NCBI GenBank assembly: GCA_963701015.1
Contig: OY969556.1
Coordinates: forward strand, 2,604,001-2,668,000
DNA: 64,000 bases
Source of the DNA: MFD09286-c1 sp963701015
GTDB taxonomy: Bacteria > Bacteroidota > Bacteroidia > Bacteroidales > DTGW01
Reading direction: 5' to 3'
A program made the translations under genes and the position numbers. Each line of letters begins with the position of its first letter. The stretch's first letter is position 1. This document shows positions 16,843 to 25,834 of the stretch, piece by piece. The notes beneath the pieces are model-generated. The model was not told the origin of the DNA. It saw only the letters and a program-made list of their open reading frames with translations, and ran no database searches.

Positions 16843-17163
16843 ATGGAAACCAATAATATTTTACAACTCGAAACCGAAATAGCCAATGTACTCCGCAATA
16901 TATACGACCCGGAAATCCCGGTGAATATTTTTGACCTGGGACTTATTTATGAAATAAATGTTGACGAAAACCGTAACGTTGGAATATTAATGACCATGAC
17001 AGCGCCGAATTGCCCTATGGCCGATGAATTATTGGGTGAAGTTAACGAAAAGGTAAAAGAGATTCCGGCAACGAATGAAGTTAATGTTGAAGTTACTTTT
17101 GAACCTCCCTGGACAAAAGAAATGATGAGCGAAGAAGCCATGTTGGAATTAGGTTTTCTTTAA
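16843..17163 (+). CDS. sufT: SufT-like MIP18/DUF59 protein
   Basis: A 106-residue DUF59 (MIP18) protein linked to maturation or carriage of Fe-S clusters. Seen: NIYDPEIPVNIFDLGLIYEI, the conserved Asp-Pro-Glu and Asp-Leu-Gly-Leu motifs, MTAPNCPMADEL with the conserved Cys, and the C-terminal FEPPWTKEMMSEEA. Being last in the suf genes fits SufT rather than the phenylacetate PaaD paralog. queG starts 6 bp after the stop. Confidence 0.9.
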   Translation: METNNILQLETEIANVLRNIYDPEIPVNIFDLGLIYEINVDENRNVGILMTMTAPNCPMADELLGEVNEKVKEIPATNEVNVEVTFEPPWTKEMMSEEAMLELGFL

Positions 17164-17169
17164 TTATAA

Positions 17170-18099
17170 ATGACTCTCAAAGAAAAAAGTGAACGAATTA
17201 AGCAACTTGCTGCGATTGTAGGCTTTGATGATTGTGGAATCGCGCAAGCCCACCAACTTACTTCTGAAACCCAAAATTTACAAAATTGGTTGAAAAGCGG
17301 GTTTCATGCTGAAATGCATTATATGCAAAATCATTATGAAAAACGAATTGACCCAACAAAATTAGTAGAAGGTGCAAAATCAATAATTGTTGTCCTACTT
17401 AACTATTTTCCCAAACAATATCCATTCGAAAATAAAAAATACAAAATTGCCCGCTATGCTTTGGGCAAGGACTATCATATTGTTGTAAAAGAAAAACTTC
17501 AAAAACTTATAAAAGATATAAACGAAAATATTGGTAATGTTAATGGCCGTGCATTTGTTGATTCAGCTCCAGTTATGGAACGAGTTTGGGCGCGTGAAGC
17601 AGGGCTTGGCTGGATTGGCCAAAACAGCCTTTTATTAAGTAAAAAATTGGGATCGTATGTGTTTATTGGTGAATTAGTCGTAGATATTGAATTGGCCTAT
17701 GATACTCCACAATTGAACGAATATTGCGGAACTTGTAGAAAATGTATAGAAGCATGTCCCACAAAAGCTATAGTTGCAAATAAAGTCGTTGATTCAAATA
17801 AATGTATATCCTATCAAACCATTGAAAATAAAGGTGAAATTCCTGTAAATATTCAGTTTCAAATGAACGGACGCATATTTGGTTGTGATATTTGCCAGGA
17901 AGTTTGCCCGTTCAACAAACGATCGACCAAACATAACACAACTGAATTCAATACTTCTCAAGAGCTTTCTGAAATTACCGATTCGGAATTAGAAAATATA
18001 TCGGAAGAAACGTTCCAACAACTCTTTTATAAGTCACCTGTAAAAAGAGCTAAATATGAAGGGCTGAAAAGAAACATTGCTGCTTGCAACTACAAATAA
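17170..18099 (+). CDS. queG: Epoxyqueuosine reductase
   Basis: Performs the last step of queuosine synthesis on tRNA, reducing epoxyqueuosine with a cobalamin cofactor and two [4Fe-4S] clusters. 309 residues. The ferredoxin-like part shows CGTCRKCIEACPTKAI and CDICQEVCPFNK, the eight cluster cysteines. Upstream VDSAPVMERVWAREAGLGWIGQN is the QueG active-site block. It lacks the C-terminal HEAT extension of longer family members, as is common in Bacteroidota. Placement behind the suf genes is consistent with its need for Fe-S clusters. Confidence 0.96.
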   Translation: MTLKEKSERIKQLAAIVGFDDCGIAQAHQLTSETQNLQNWLKSGFHAEMHYMQNHYEKRIDPTKLVEGAKSIIVVLLNYFPKQYPFENKKYKIARYALGKDYHIVVKEKLQKLIKDINENIGNVNGRAFVDSAPVMERVWAREAGLGWIGQNSLLLSKKLGSYVFIGELVVDIELAYDTPQLNEYCGTCRKCIEACPTKAIVANKVVDSNKCISYQTIENKGEIPVNIQFQMNGRIFGCDICQEVCPFNKRSTKHNTTEFNTSQELSEITDSELENISEETFQQLFYKSPVKRAKYEGLKRNIAACNYK

Positions 18100-18160
18100 T
18101 TTTATAATACAATTTCATTTTAATTGGTAATTGTACAAAAAATTGCACTAGAAATAAAGT

Positions 18161-18190
18161 ATTGACAAATGAAAATAAATTATATTTTTG
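18161..18190 (+). promoter_or_regulatory. Promoter for the TMTC-like gene
   Basis: ATTGACA at 18161 (TTG at -33) and TATTTTTG at 18183-18190 (TAnnTTTG), separated by 18 bp, 26 bp before the ATG. Both Bacteroidota elements are at near-consensus spacing. Confidence 0.6.
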
Positions 18191-18216
18191 TCTTGCTCAA
18201 TTAATATTAAGGTTAT

Positions 18217-20325
18217 ATGCAAAATTCTATCAATAAAAAAAATGGAAATGATAATAATAAAATTGTCGAACCAATTTCAAAGAATTTATACAAAATATCA
18301 ATAAAACAAATTACAATACAGCTATTAGCAATTGTTGCAATAACGATAATTGCCTATTTCCCTGTTTTTAAAAACAATTTTATTACTTGGGATGATCAGG
18401 ATTATGTTGTCAACAATCATGAAATTCAAAATATTAATAGTGGAAATATTAAAAACTACTTTACCAATAATTACGTTTGTGACTATTTGCCACTTACAAT
18501 GTTGTCATATGCTGTAGATTATCAGATTGGCGGATTAAATCCAAAAGTATATATAATTACAAATCTAATTTTGCATATATTCAATGCATTATTTGTGTTT
18601 TGGCTTGCATATTTACTATTTCTTCAATTTAAAGATGAAATAACACATTCGAAATTTAAGCCCATACTATTCGCAAGTATTACTTCATTGTTATTTGCAA
18701 TTCACCCACTAAACATTGAATCCGTTGCTTGGGTGTCCGAAAGAAAAAATGTATTATTTGTTTTCTTCTTTTTGCTTTCCATAATTGGTTATATAAAATA
18801 TGTGTCAACTGAAAAGCTGTATTTTTTATTTCTTTCCTTAATACTATTCTTATTTTCGCTTTTATCAAAAGGAACTGCGGCTTCATTGCCATTATGCATA
18901 ATTGCAATTGATTATTTTTATAATAGAAAATTATTGTCAAAAAAAGTAATACTCGAAAAAATTCCATATATAATTTTGTCCTTAATATTTGGAATCGTTG
19001 CCATAATTGGTCAAGGCAAGGATAATATTGGTACATCATATCCAATTTTTGCTAACATTATATTCGCTTCATTCGGGTTTATATGCTATGTGATAAAACT
19101 TTTATTCCCTGTTGGTCTATCAGCTATATATCCTTATCCAGTGAGCATTTCGTGGGAATATTGGATAAGTTTTACAGCAACAATTGCTTTAATTATTGTT
19201 ATAATTAAGTTTCGTAAATACTTTTCCAGATTTATACTATTTAGTATTTTTTTCTTTATAGCAAACATTATTTTGCTAATTCAATTTTTCCCTTTTGGAG
19301 ATGCTATAATGGCTGATAGATACATATATTTATCTTCTATTGGTTTCTTTTTTATTATTTCATATCTAATAATTAAATATTCCGACAAATTTTCATTTAT
19401 ATATGTACTTCTTGGAATTTATTTATTGTTTCTGGTTTATATGACAAACACCAGGATAAAAGTCTGGAATAACAGTATTATATTTTGGACATCTGTAATT
19501 GAAAATAACCCTAACATCGCCACAGCCTGGTCAAATAGAGGTGTTGCAGAATTTAAAAATTCAGATAAAGATAAAGCTTTGGCTGATTATAATAAAGCAA
19601 TTTCTATTAATCCCGACTATTATAAAGCTTATTATAACAGGGGAGAATTAAAGGCTTCGACTGGTGATTTAAATGGAGCAATATCAGATTATAACATGGC
19701 TATAAACATAAAACCTAATTATACCTTAGCATATTACAACCGGGGAATTGTTAAAAAAGATCTAAAACTATATAAATCTGCCTTGGAAGATTTTAACACA
19801 GTAATAAGTTTAGATCCAAATTTTAAAGGTGTATATAATGCCAGAGGAGTAATAAAATATTATTTAGGGAATTCAAAAGAAGCATTGGAAGACCTTAATA
19901 AAGCAATTGAAATTGACCCAAATAATTTGGATGCTACTTCAAATAAAAATTTATTTTTAGATTTTAGCAATAAAAATGCTACTGATTTGATATATGAAGC
20001 ATTAAATGCAATAAACTTAAAAAACTTTAAACAAGCTTATGAATTACTTCAGAAATCTATTAAAATAAAAGAAACGAGTATGGCTTATCAAATGATAGGA
20101 AGTATTTTATATCAAAATAAAGATATAAATTCACTTTATTATTTCGAAAAAGCAAATCAACTAAAACCCAACGATCCAGATATTTTAAATAACTTATTTA
20201 TTCTTTATATAATAAAGAAAGATTATTCTAAAGCATCTCAATGTTTAGATGAATTAAAAAATTTAACTTCTGACAATAACAAACTGCTAAGGCTACAAAA
20301 TATACTTGATAATTCAAAAAAATAA
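18217..20325 (+). CDS. TMTC-like multi-pass membrane protein with C-terminal TPR repeats
   Basis: A 702-residue protein. Residues about 30-420 form roughly ten membrane segments with the acidic motif WDDQDYVVNN (W58, D59, D60) in the first outer loop and the block HPLNIESVAWVSERKNVL (from H163), a hallmark of the TMTC/GT-C-like family. From about residue 425 there are TPR repeats (AWSNRGVAEFKNSDKDKAL, AYYNRGELKASTGDLNGAI and others). Relatives of this architecture are putative mannosyl- or other lipid-linked sugar transferases; the donor and acceptor are unknown here. It has its own promoter and is not tied to neighbours. Confidence 0.85.
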   Translation: MQNSINKKNGNDNNKIVEPISKNLYKISIKQITIQLLAIVAITIIAYFPVFKNNFITWDDQDYVVNNHEIQNINSGNIKNYFTNNYVCDYLPLTMLSYAVDYQIGGLNPKVYIITNLILHIFNALFVFWLAYLLFLQFKDEITHSKFKPILFASITSLLFAIHPLNIESVAWVSERKNVLFVFFFLLSIIGYIKYVSTEKLYFLFLSLILFLFSLLSKGTAASLPLCIIAIDYFYNRKLLSKKVILEKIPYIILSLIFGIVAIIGQGKDNIGTSYPIFANIIFASFGFICYVIKLLFPVGLSAIYPYPVSISWEYWISFTATIALIIVIIKFRKYFSRFILFSIFFFIANIILLIQFFPFGDAIMADRYIYLSSIGFFFIISYLIIKYSDKFSFIYVLLGIYLLFLVYMTNTRIKVWNNSIIFWTSVIENNPNIATAWSNRGVAEFKNSDKDKALADYNKAISINPDYYKAYYNRGELKASTGDLNGAISDYNMAINIKPNYTLAYYNRGIVKKDLKLYKSALEDFNTVISLDPNFKGVYNARGVIKYYLGNSKEALEDLNKAIEIDPNNLDATSNKNLFLDFSNKNATDLIYEALNAINLKNFKQAYELLQKSIKIKETSMAYQMIGSILYQNKDINSLYYFEKANQLKPNDPDILNNLFILYIIKKDYSKASQCLDELKNLTSDNNKLLRLQNILDNSKK

Positions 20326-20333
20326 AAAAATTA

Positions 20334-20792
20334 TTAAATTAACGGTCTGTGAGCAGTAAATGAAAGAAATGGCCAGGGAATTGAAAAGAAAATTATTATT
20401 AAAGCAATTGAAAACCATATTGCCATTGTCCTGAATTTATTCTTATCTGATCCCTGTTTTTTAACTTTTGAAGAACCTATAGTAATTAATACAACAGCAA
20501 TTAACATTGCGAATGAATGTTCCATTCCAAAGAATCGTGCTTCATTAACATGCATTGCAGTTTGAATATTCTGAAAAAAATATTTAATAATTGGACTTAT
20601 AGCGTATAACCATAAACCAATAATAAATTGAATATGTATTAAAATTACCGTGAAAAATCTCCAAAAATTATCCGATTTTGTAAATAATTTTTTACCAAAC
20701 CAACCTGAAAAACCTTTGTATATTGCCAGTAGTAAACTTATTAAAACTAGCCATCTAAATATTGAATGCAGTGCCAATATAATTGAAAACAT
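20334..20792 (-). CDS. Conserved four-helix membrane protein, function unknown
   Basis: A 152-residue integral membrane protein with four hydrophobic segments (near residues 5-25, 45-68, 90-107, 122-145). A His occurs in HSIFRWLVL near the N terminus, with others in HIQF, MHVNEARFFGMEHSFAM and at the C-terminal FTAHRPLI. Similar Bacteroidota proteins are often labelled cytochrome b-like because of these histidines, but haem binding is not shown. It is convergent with the TMTC-like gene, ending 8 bp from it. Confidence 0.7.
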   Translation of the reverse strand: MFSIILALHSIFRWLVLISLLLAIYKGFSGWFGKKLFTKSDNFWRFFTVILIHIQFIIGLWLYAISPIIKYFFQNIQTAMHVNEARFFGMEHSFAMLIAVVLITIGSSKVKKQGSDKNKFRTMAIWFSIALIIIFFSIPWPFLSFTAHRPLI

Positions 20793-20936
20793 AATAAATC
20801 AGTTTAATTAATTGTATAATTCAAGTTAATTACCATTTATGCTGAAATAATTATAAAACCAATAAATTCGAATTTTGTTTATTGTTTAAGAATGAATAAT
20901 TAATTATTATATTGGTTAATTAGAAATGTTTATCAG

Positions 20937-21941
20937 TTATTTCATCAAGTAATCATGCGCTAAAGCATCAATGAATTCGTTGTTTGTTTTTACAATTTTC
21001 ATTCGTGAAGGTTCAGCTTCAAACCAGTCAATTGTTCTTTTAATTCCCTGACTAAATGGTATAACGGCTTTAAATTCAGGAACAAATGATTTTATTTTCG
21101 AATTATCGAATATTACACTTAATGATTTGTCGCCAATGAGACTTCCTAGCATGGATGCATATCCATTTTTATCGGCAAAATTGCATATATAATCCGATGC
21201 TATATGAACAATATTTGCTTTGCAATTTACTGCATCTGCAACTGCCTGATAAATCTGGTTCCATGTTAATATTTCATCGGAGGTAATATGAAAGGCGTTA
21301 CCAATTGCTTGTTGATGGTTCAACAACCCAACAAAACCTTTAGCAAAATCTTCGGCATGGGTTATAGTCCACAACGAGGTTCCATCGCCATGTACAATTA
21401 TTGGTTTTCCTTTTCGAATACGATCAACAATGGTATAATCATCCCAGCTTCCAATTGCCATTGGTATAACAAATTGGTAAGTTAGCGATGGTCGTATAAT
21501 AGTTATCGGAAAATCATGTTCTCGATATAATTGATTTAATTTTTCTTCAGCAGCAATTTTATTGCGCGAATATTCCCAGAAAGGATTTTTTAGAGGAGTT
21601 GATTCTGTAACATAAGGAAAAGTAAGTGGTTTTTCATATACTGAAGCAGAACTAATAAATATATATTGTTTTGTTTTTTGTTGAAACAGCTTAAAATCGC
21701 GTTCGATATCAGCTTGTGTAAATGCTATAAAATTTGCAACTACATCAAATGTATAATCTTTTAGCAATTTTTTAACTTGATCGACATTATTTATATCGGC
21801 AATAATTGAAGTTATTCCATCAATTTTTTCTGTCTTTTTTATTCCACGGTTCAAATGAAAAACTTCCCAGCCTTTTTGAACAGCCAATTTGGAACAAGCT
21901 GTAGAAATATTTCCCGATCCGCCTATAAATAATATTTTCAT
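20937..21941 (-). CDS. NAD-dependent epimerase/dehydratase-like reductase (extended SDR)
   Basis: Cytoplasmic 334-residue Rossmann enzyme: nucleotide loop FIGGSGNIS at residues 5-13, NRG near 32-34, SSASVYEK and the catalytic YSRNKIAAE (Tyr-x-x-x-Lys). It belongs to the atypical or extended SDR group that acts on sugar nucleotides or related compounds. Substrate not predictable from context; it is a single gene on the minus strand with gaps of more than 130 bp on both sides. Confidence 0.8.
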   Translation of the reverse strand: MKILFIGGSGNISTACSKLAVQKGWEVFHLNRGIKKTEKIDGITSIIADINNVDQVKKLLKDYTFDVVANFIAFTQADIERDFKLFQQKTKQYIFISSASVYEKPLTFPYVTESTPLKNPFWEYSRNKIAAEEKLNQLYREHDFPITIIRPSLTYQFVIPMAIGSWDDYTIVDRIRKGKPIIVHGDGTSLWTITHAEDFAKGFVGLLNHQQAIGNAFHITSDEILTWNQIYQAVADAVNCKANIVHIASDYICNFADKNGYASMLGSLIGDKSLSVIFDNSKIKSFVPEFKAVIPFSQGIKRTIDWFEAEPSRMKIVKTNNEFIDALAHDYLMK

Positions 21942-22080
21942 TTTTTTTCGAATTTTAATTTAATGCTAATTTAGAAAAATATTAGTATTTAAGGTTAATT
22001 AAGCTTAAGGCCTTAGGCTTTAGGTTTTAGAAGGAAAAACGCTTATAACTAAATTCTTTTATTTGACAATTTTATAAAAA

Positions 22081-23238
22081 TTACTTATAAATTAAATACT
22101 TCGAACGAATAATTTTAAAATTATCAATTTCTTTTTTCCAGCTCTCTTTTATTTCCGCCTCGCTTTCACCCAATTTAATTTGCTTTATAAGTTCACTACT
22201 TCCTGATAAATAATAAAAATAGTTATTGAAGAAATTTTCATCTTTTGGAAAATTATGATAAGCAAAAATTAACCACTTCAATGTAAAATAATCTGAGTCA
22301 GGAAATGTATAATTGCGTAAATCTAAGCCATAACATAATGTATCCTTATGCATTGGAAAATGTGAAATACTGTTTGATTCAGGCATATAACTGAATTTAC
22401 ATTTTTCAAGTTTCGGATGTCCAAAAACCTGGAAAGGGAATTTAGTTCCTCGTCCAACATTTATAGCAGTACCTTCAAATAGAGCAAGTGACGGATATAA
22501 ATAAATAGATTGTAGATTTGGTAAATTTGGCGAGGGTTTTAGCATTGGCTCATATTTGCTTGCATGGGTATAATTAACACATGGAATTACTTTTAAATTA
22601 CACGCTTCACCATTTTTAAGCCAGTACTCACCATTTAACATAAGGGCATATTCGCCAATTGTCATTCCATATACCAGTGGAACAGGGTGAAGCCCAACAA
22701 AAGATTTATATTTCATTTCCAAAACAGGTCCATCAATATAAAAACCATTTGGATTAGGCCTGTCAAGGATAATCAATGGTTTGTTATTCTCGGCACATGC
22801 TTCCATTACATAATTTAAAGTTGACAAATAGGTATAAAACCGAACACCAACATCCTGTATATCAAAAACCACAACATCAATATCCGAAAAGTCAGAACGT
22901 TTAGGTTTGTAATGTTTGCCATATAACGAAATTATTTTAATACCTGTTTTTGCATCAGTTGAATTTTTTACACGCTCACCGGCATCAACATTTCCGCGAA
23001 ACCCATGCTCAGGACAAAAAATCTCCCTGACATTAATTCCGCAAGATAAAAGTGTATCCAAAAGATGAACTTTCCCAATAACTGAAGTTTGGTTACCAAC
23101 CAACGCAACTTTTCTCCCATTTAAAATTGGAAAATACAGTTGAGTGCTATATGCAGCCGGTTGAGGATGTGTTTCCTGAGAATAATTGTTTAAAAACAAA
23201 AATACAAGAATCAGTACAAATGCAGGTTTTAAAGGCAT
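22081..23238 (-). CDS. DUF1343 protein, NamZ-type exo-N-acetylmuramidase
   Basis: The 385-residue form starts at the ATG at 23238, which opens a signal peptide (MPLKPAFVLILVFLFLNNYSQ); the longer frame to 23325 would overlap the divergent gene and spoil the signal. Family blocks: RKVALVGNQTSV, IFCPEHGFRG, DAGERVKNSTDAKTG, SLYGKHYKP, VVFDIQDVGVRFYTYLSTLNYVMEAC, ILDRPNPNGFYIDGPVLE and GRGTKFPFQVFG. DUF1343 proteins include NamZ, which removes MurNAc from peptidoglycan fragments, so this is probably a periplasmic cell-wall recycling enzyme. It is divergent from a LolC/E-type permease across 86 bp. Confidence 0.87.
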   Translation of the reverse strand: MPLKPAFVLILVFLFLNNYSQETHPQPAAYSTQLYFPILNGRKVALVGNQTSVIGKVHLLDTLLSCGINVREIFCPEHGFRGNVDAGERVKNSTDAKTGIKIISLYGKHYKPKRSDFSDIDVVVFDIQDVGVRFYTYLSTLNYVMEACAENNKPLIILDRPNPNGFYIDGPVLEMKYKSFVGLHPVPLVYGMTIGEYALMLNGEYWLKNGEACNLKVIPCVNYTHASKYEPMLKPSPNLPNLQSIYLYPSLALFEGTAINVGRGTKFPFQVFGHPKLEKCKFSYMPESNSISHFPMHKDTLCYGLDLRNYTFPDSDYFTLKWLIFAYHNFPKDENFFNNYFYYLSGSSELIKQIKLGESEAEIKESWKKEIDNFKIIRSKYLIYK

Positions 23239-23254
23239 GGTTAAAGCTTTTTTA

Positions 23255-23302
23255 CAAAAATAGAAAAAATAAAAATCTACCTCCTTTCTTTTGCTATTTT
23301 TG
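23255..23302. promoter_or_regulatory. Divergent promoter region with two -7 boxes
   Basis: On the plus strand TATTTTTG at 23295-23302 lies 23 bp before the permease ATG. On the minus strand the same octamer (CAAAAATA on the plus strand, 23255-23262) lies 17 bp before the DUF1343 ATG. Both fit TAnnTTTG; no clear TTTG -33 elements are seen. Confidence 0.45.
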
Positions 23303-23324
23303 CAACAAAGCAAATAAGAATTCA

Positions 23325-24572
23325 ATGAAATTCGAATTTTTTATAGCACGCCGCCAAATGGCCAGCAAAGACAGCACAAGTAAAATTTCATCTTCACTTG
23401 TAAATGTTGCTGTTTTTGGCATTGCACTTTGCATTGCAGTAATGATAGTTTCCATTTCAATACTTACCGGTTTTAAAAATGAAATCCGCAATAAAGTAAT
23501 CGGTTTTGGTTCGCATATTCAAATTGTTAATTACGATTCCAATACATCGTATGAAACTCAACCGATAAATAAAAATCAGGAATTTTTACCCGAATTGAAA
23601 AAGACTCCTGGAATAAAACATATACAGGAATTTGCAACCAAAGCAGGAATTATAAAGACCAAAGATGAAATTCAGGGTGTTGTATTAAAAGGCGTCGGTC
23701 CCGATTTCGACTGGTCATTTTTTAAAAAGAACCTTGTTGCCGGTAAAACTTTTAAAGTAGTAGATTCTGTTAAGACCAACGAAGTTATAATTTCAAAATA
23801 CCTTTCAAAACTATTAAAACTGAAAGTTGGTGATGATTTTGCCATGTATTTTGTTCAAAGTCCTCCGCGTGTAAGAAAGTTTAAAATTTCAGGCATTTAC
23901 GAAACCAGTGTTGAAGAAATGGACAAAACGTTCGTGCTTTGTGATATTGGTCATGTTATTAAGCTCAACAACTGGGACAAAGATGAAATAAGTGGTTTTG
24001 AAATTAATGTCGGCAATTTTGACAAAATTGACGCGATGACGCTTAAAGTAAATGATATTGTAGGATACAGCTATACTGAAGCTGGCAATTCACTTCGTGT
24101 TACAAATATCAAGGATAAGTATCCGCAAATTTTCGATTGGCTCAACCTGCAAGATATGAACGTAACAATAATCTTAATTTTGATGTTAGCAGTGAGTGGG
24201 TTTAATATGATTTCAGGCTTGCTGATTTTAATTTTAGACAGGACACAAATGATTGGGATACTGAAAGCAATAGGATCCAGCAACAAAAGTGTCCGCAGGA
24301 TATTCATTATGGAATCATTTTTCTTAATTCTTAAAGGGCTATTTTGGGGAAATTTATTTGGTATTGGCCTATGCCTTTTCCAGAAATACACAGGCTTGAT
24401 TAAACTAAATGCTACAACTTATTATATCGATCATGTTCCCATAAATTTGAACATTAGTCATATTTTGGCCTTAAATATTGGAACTATTTTAATAACAATA
24501 ATCATGTTAATTTTGCCATCGTTTATAATTTCGAAATTCAGTCCGGCTGAAACCATAAGATATAATCAATAA
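23325..24572 (+). CDS. LolC/LolE-type ABC transporter permease
   Basis: The 415-residue form begins at the ATG at 23325 (MKFEFFIARRQM); the upstream extension overlaps the divergent gene and is not conserved-looking. N-terminal membrane segment (ISSSLVNVAVFGIALCIAVMIVSISILTGFKNEI), a large periplasmic MacB-PCD-like domain, then three membrane segments at the C terminus in an FtsX domain (MLAVSGFNMISGLLILIL, IFIMESFFLILKGLFWGNLFGIGL). Such permeases move lipoproteins or other outer-membrane-bound molecules with an ATPase partner; no ATPase gene is adjacent. purM follows after 48 bp. Confidence 0.88.
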   Translation: MKFEFFIARRQMASKDSTSKISSSLVNVAVFGIALCIAVMIVSISILTGFKNEIRNKVIGFGSHIQIVNYDSNTSYETQPINKNQEFLPELKKTPGIKHIQEFATKAGIIKTKDEIQGVVLKGVGPDFDWSFFKKNLVAGKTFKVVDSVKTNEVIISKYLSKLLKLKVGDDFAMYFVQSPPRVRKFKISGIYETSVEEMDKTFVLCDIGHVIKLNNWDKDEISGFEINVGNFDKIDAMTLKVNDIVGYSYTEAGNSLRVTNIKDKYPQIFDWLNLQDMNVTIILILMLAVSGFNMISGLLILILDRTQMIGILKAIGSSNKSVRRIFIMESFFLILKGLFWGNLFGIGLCLFQKYTGLIKLNATTYYIDHVPINLNISHILALNIGTILITIIMLILPSFIISKFSPAETIRYNQ

Positions 24573-24620
24573 AACAATGACTTTTGATTAATGACAAATT
24601 ATTATTTAGCTTAATAAGCA

Positions 24621-25790
24621 ATGCCAATAGAATCGAGATATAACCAAAGAGGTGTTTCTGCCGGGAAAGAAGATGTGCATAATGCCATAAAAAACATTGA
24701 TAAAGGTCTGTTCCCAAAAGCATTTTGCAAAATAATTCACGATATTTTAGGAAACGATCCACAATTTTGCAATATAATGCATGCCGATGGGGCTGGCACA
24801 AAATCGTCGCTTGCCTATATTTATTGGCGCGAAACCGGCGACATTTCAGTTTGGAAAGGAATTGCCCAGGACGCATTGATTATGAACCTTGACGATTTGC
24901 TTTGCGTTGGCGCTACAGATAATATTTTACTTTCATCTACAATTGGCAGAAATAAAAATTTAATTCCCGGAGAAGTTATATCGGCCATAATAAATGGAAC
25001 CGATGAGCTTTGTTCCGAACTTCGTTCATTAGGAATTGGTATATATCCAACCGGTGGTGAAACTGCCGATGTTGGCGATTTGGTTCGTACCATAATTGTT
25101 GATTCCACTGTTACCTGCCGTATGAAACGTTCGGACGTTATTGATAATGCCAATATACAGCCTGGCGATGTAATAGTAGGATTGTCATCGTCGGGAAAAG
25201 CAACTTACGAGAAAGAATATAACGGAGGCATGGGAAGCAACGGGCTAACTTCTGCCCGTCACGATGTTTTTGCAAATTATTTAGCAGCAAAATACCCCGA
25301 AAGTTATGATTCGAATGTTCCTGCAGATTTGATATATTCAGGTAAATATAAACTTACCGATGCAATAGAAAAATTAGGTATTGATGCCGGAAAACTTGTG
25401 CTTTCACCTACACGTACTTATGCCCCGGTAATAAAATCAATTCTCGAAAAACACAAACCTCAAATCCACGGAATGGTACATTGTTCCGGAGGCGCGCAAA
25501 CAAAAGTTTTGCACTTTATTGAAAATATCCATATCATAAAAGATAAGCTCTTCCCAATCCCACCACTTTTTAAAATAATCCAGGAACAAAGCAAAACAGA
25601 ATGGATGGAAATGTACAAAGTTTTCAATATGGGCCACCGTATGGAAATTTATACCAATGAGACTACAGCAATGGATATAATTAATATTTCTAAAAAATTT
25701 AACATCGAAGCCCAAATTGTTGGCAGATGTGAGAAATCTGAAAAGAAAATGCTGACGATAAATAGCGAATTCGGTACATTTATTTATTAA
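24621..25790 (+). CDS. purM: Phosphoribosylformylglycinamidine cyclo-ligase
   Basis: AIR synthetase, step 5 of purine synthesis (FGAM plus ATP to AIR). The 389-residue form typical of Bacteroidota is longer than the E. coli enzyme (about 345). Seen: SRYNQRGVSAGKEDV, IMHADGAGTKSSLAY (nucleotide loop), GIAQDALIMNLDDLLCVGA, YPTGGETADVGDLVRT, VGLSSSGKATYEKEYNGGMGSNGLTSARHD, and the C-terminal FNMGHRMEIY. All appear intact. It supplies the step after PurL, encoded at 6044. Confidence 0.95.
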   Translation: MPIESRYNQRGVSAGKEDVHNAIKNIDKGLFPKAFCKIIHDILGNDPQFCNIMHADGAGTKSSLAYIYWRETGDISVWKGIAQDALIMNLDDLLCVGATDNILLSSTIGRNKNLIPGEVISAIINGTDELCSELRSLGIGIYPTGGETADVGDLVRTIIVDSTVTCRMKRSDVIDNANIQPGDVIVGLSSSGKATYEKEYNGGMGSNGLTSARHDVFANYLAAKYPESYDSNVPADLIYSGKYKLTDAIEKLGIDAGKLVLSPTRTYAPVIKSILEKHKPQIHGMVHCSGGAQTKVLHFIENIHIIKDKLFPIPPLFKIIQEQSKTEWMEMYKVFNMGHRMEIYTNETTAMDIINISKKFNIEAQIVGRCEKSEKKMLTINSEFGTFIY

Positions 25791-25834
25791 ACCTAAATTA
25801 TTCCATATAACACTAAATATCCATTGAAAACTAA

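Noticed and set aside
23127..23324. N-terminal extension of the LolC/E-type permease
   Set aside because: It overlaps the divergent DUF1343 gene and its signal peptide; the family start matches MKFEFFIARR at 23325.
24538..24876. Minus-strand 112-residue open frame across the purM start
   Set aside because: Shadow of the purM and permease coding sequence; Cys/His-rich by chance, with no upstream signals.
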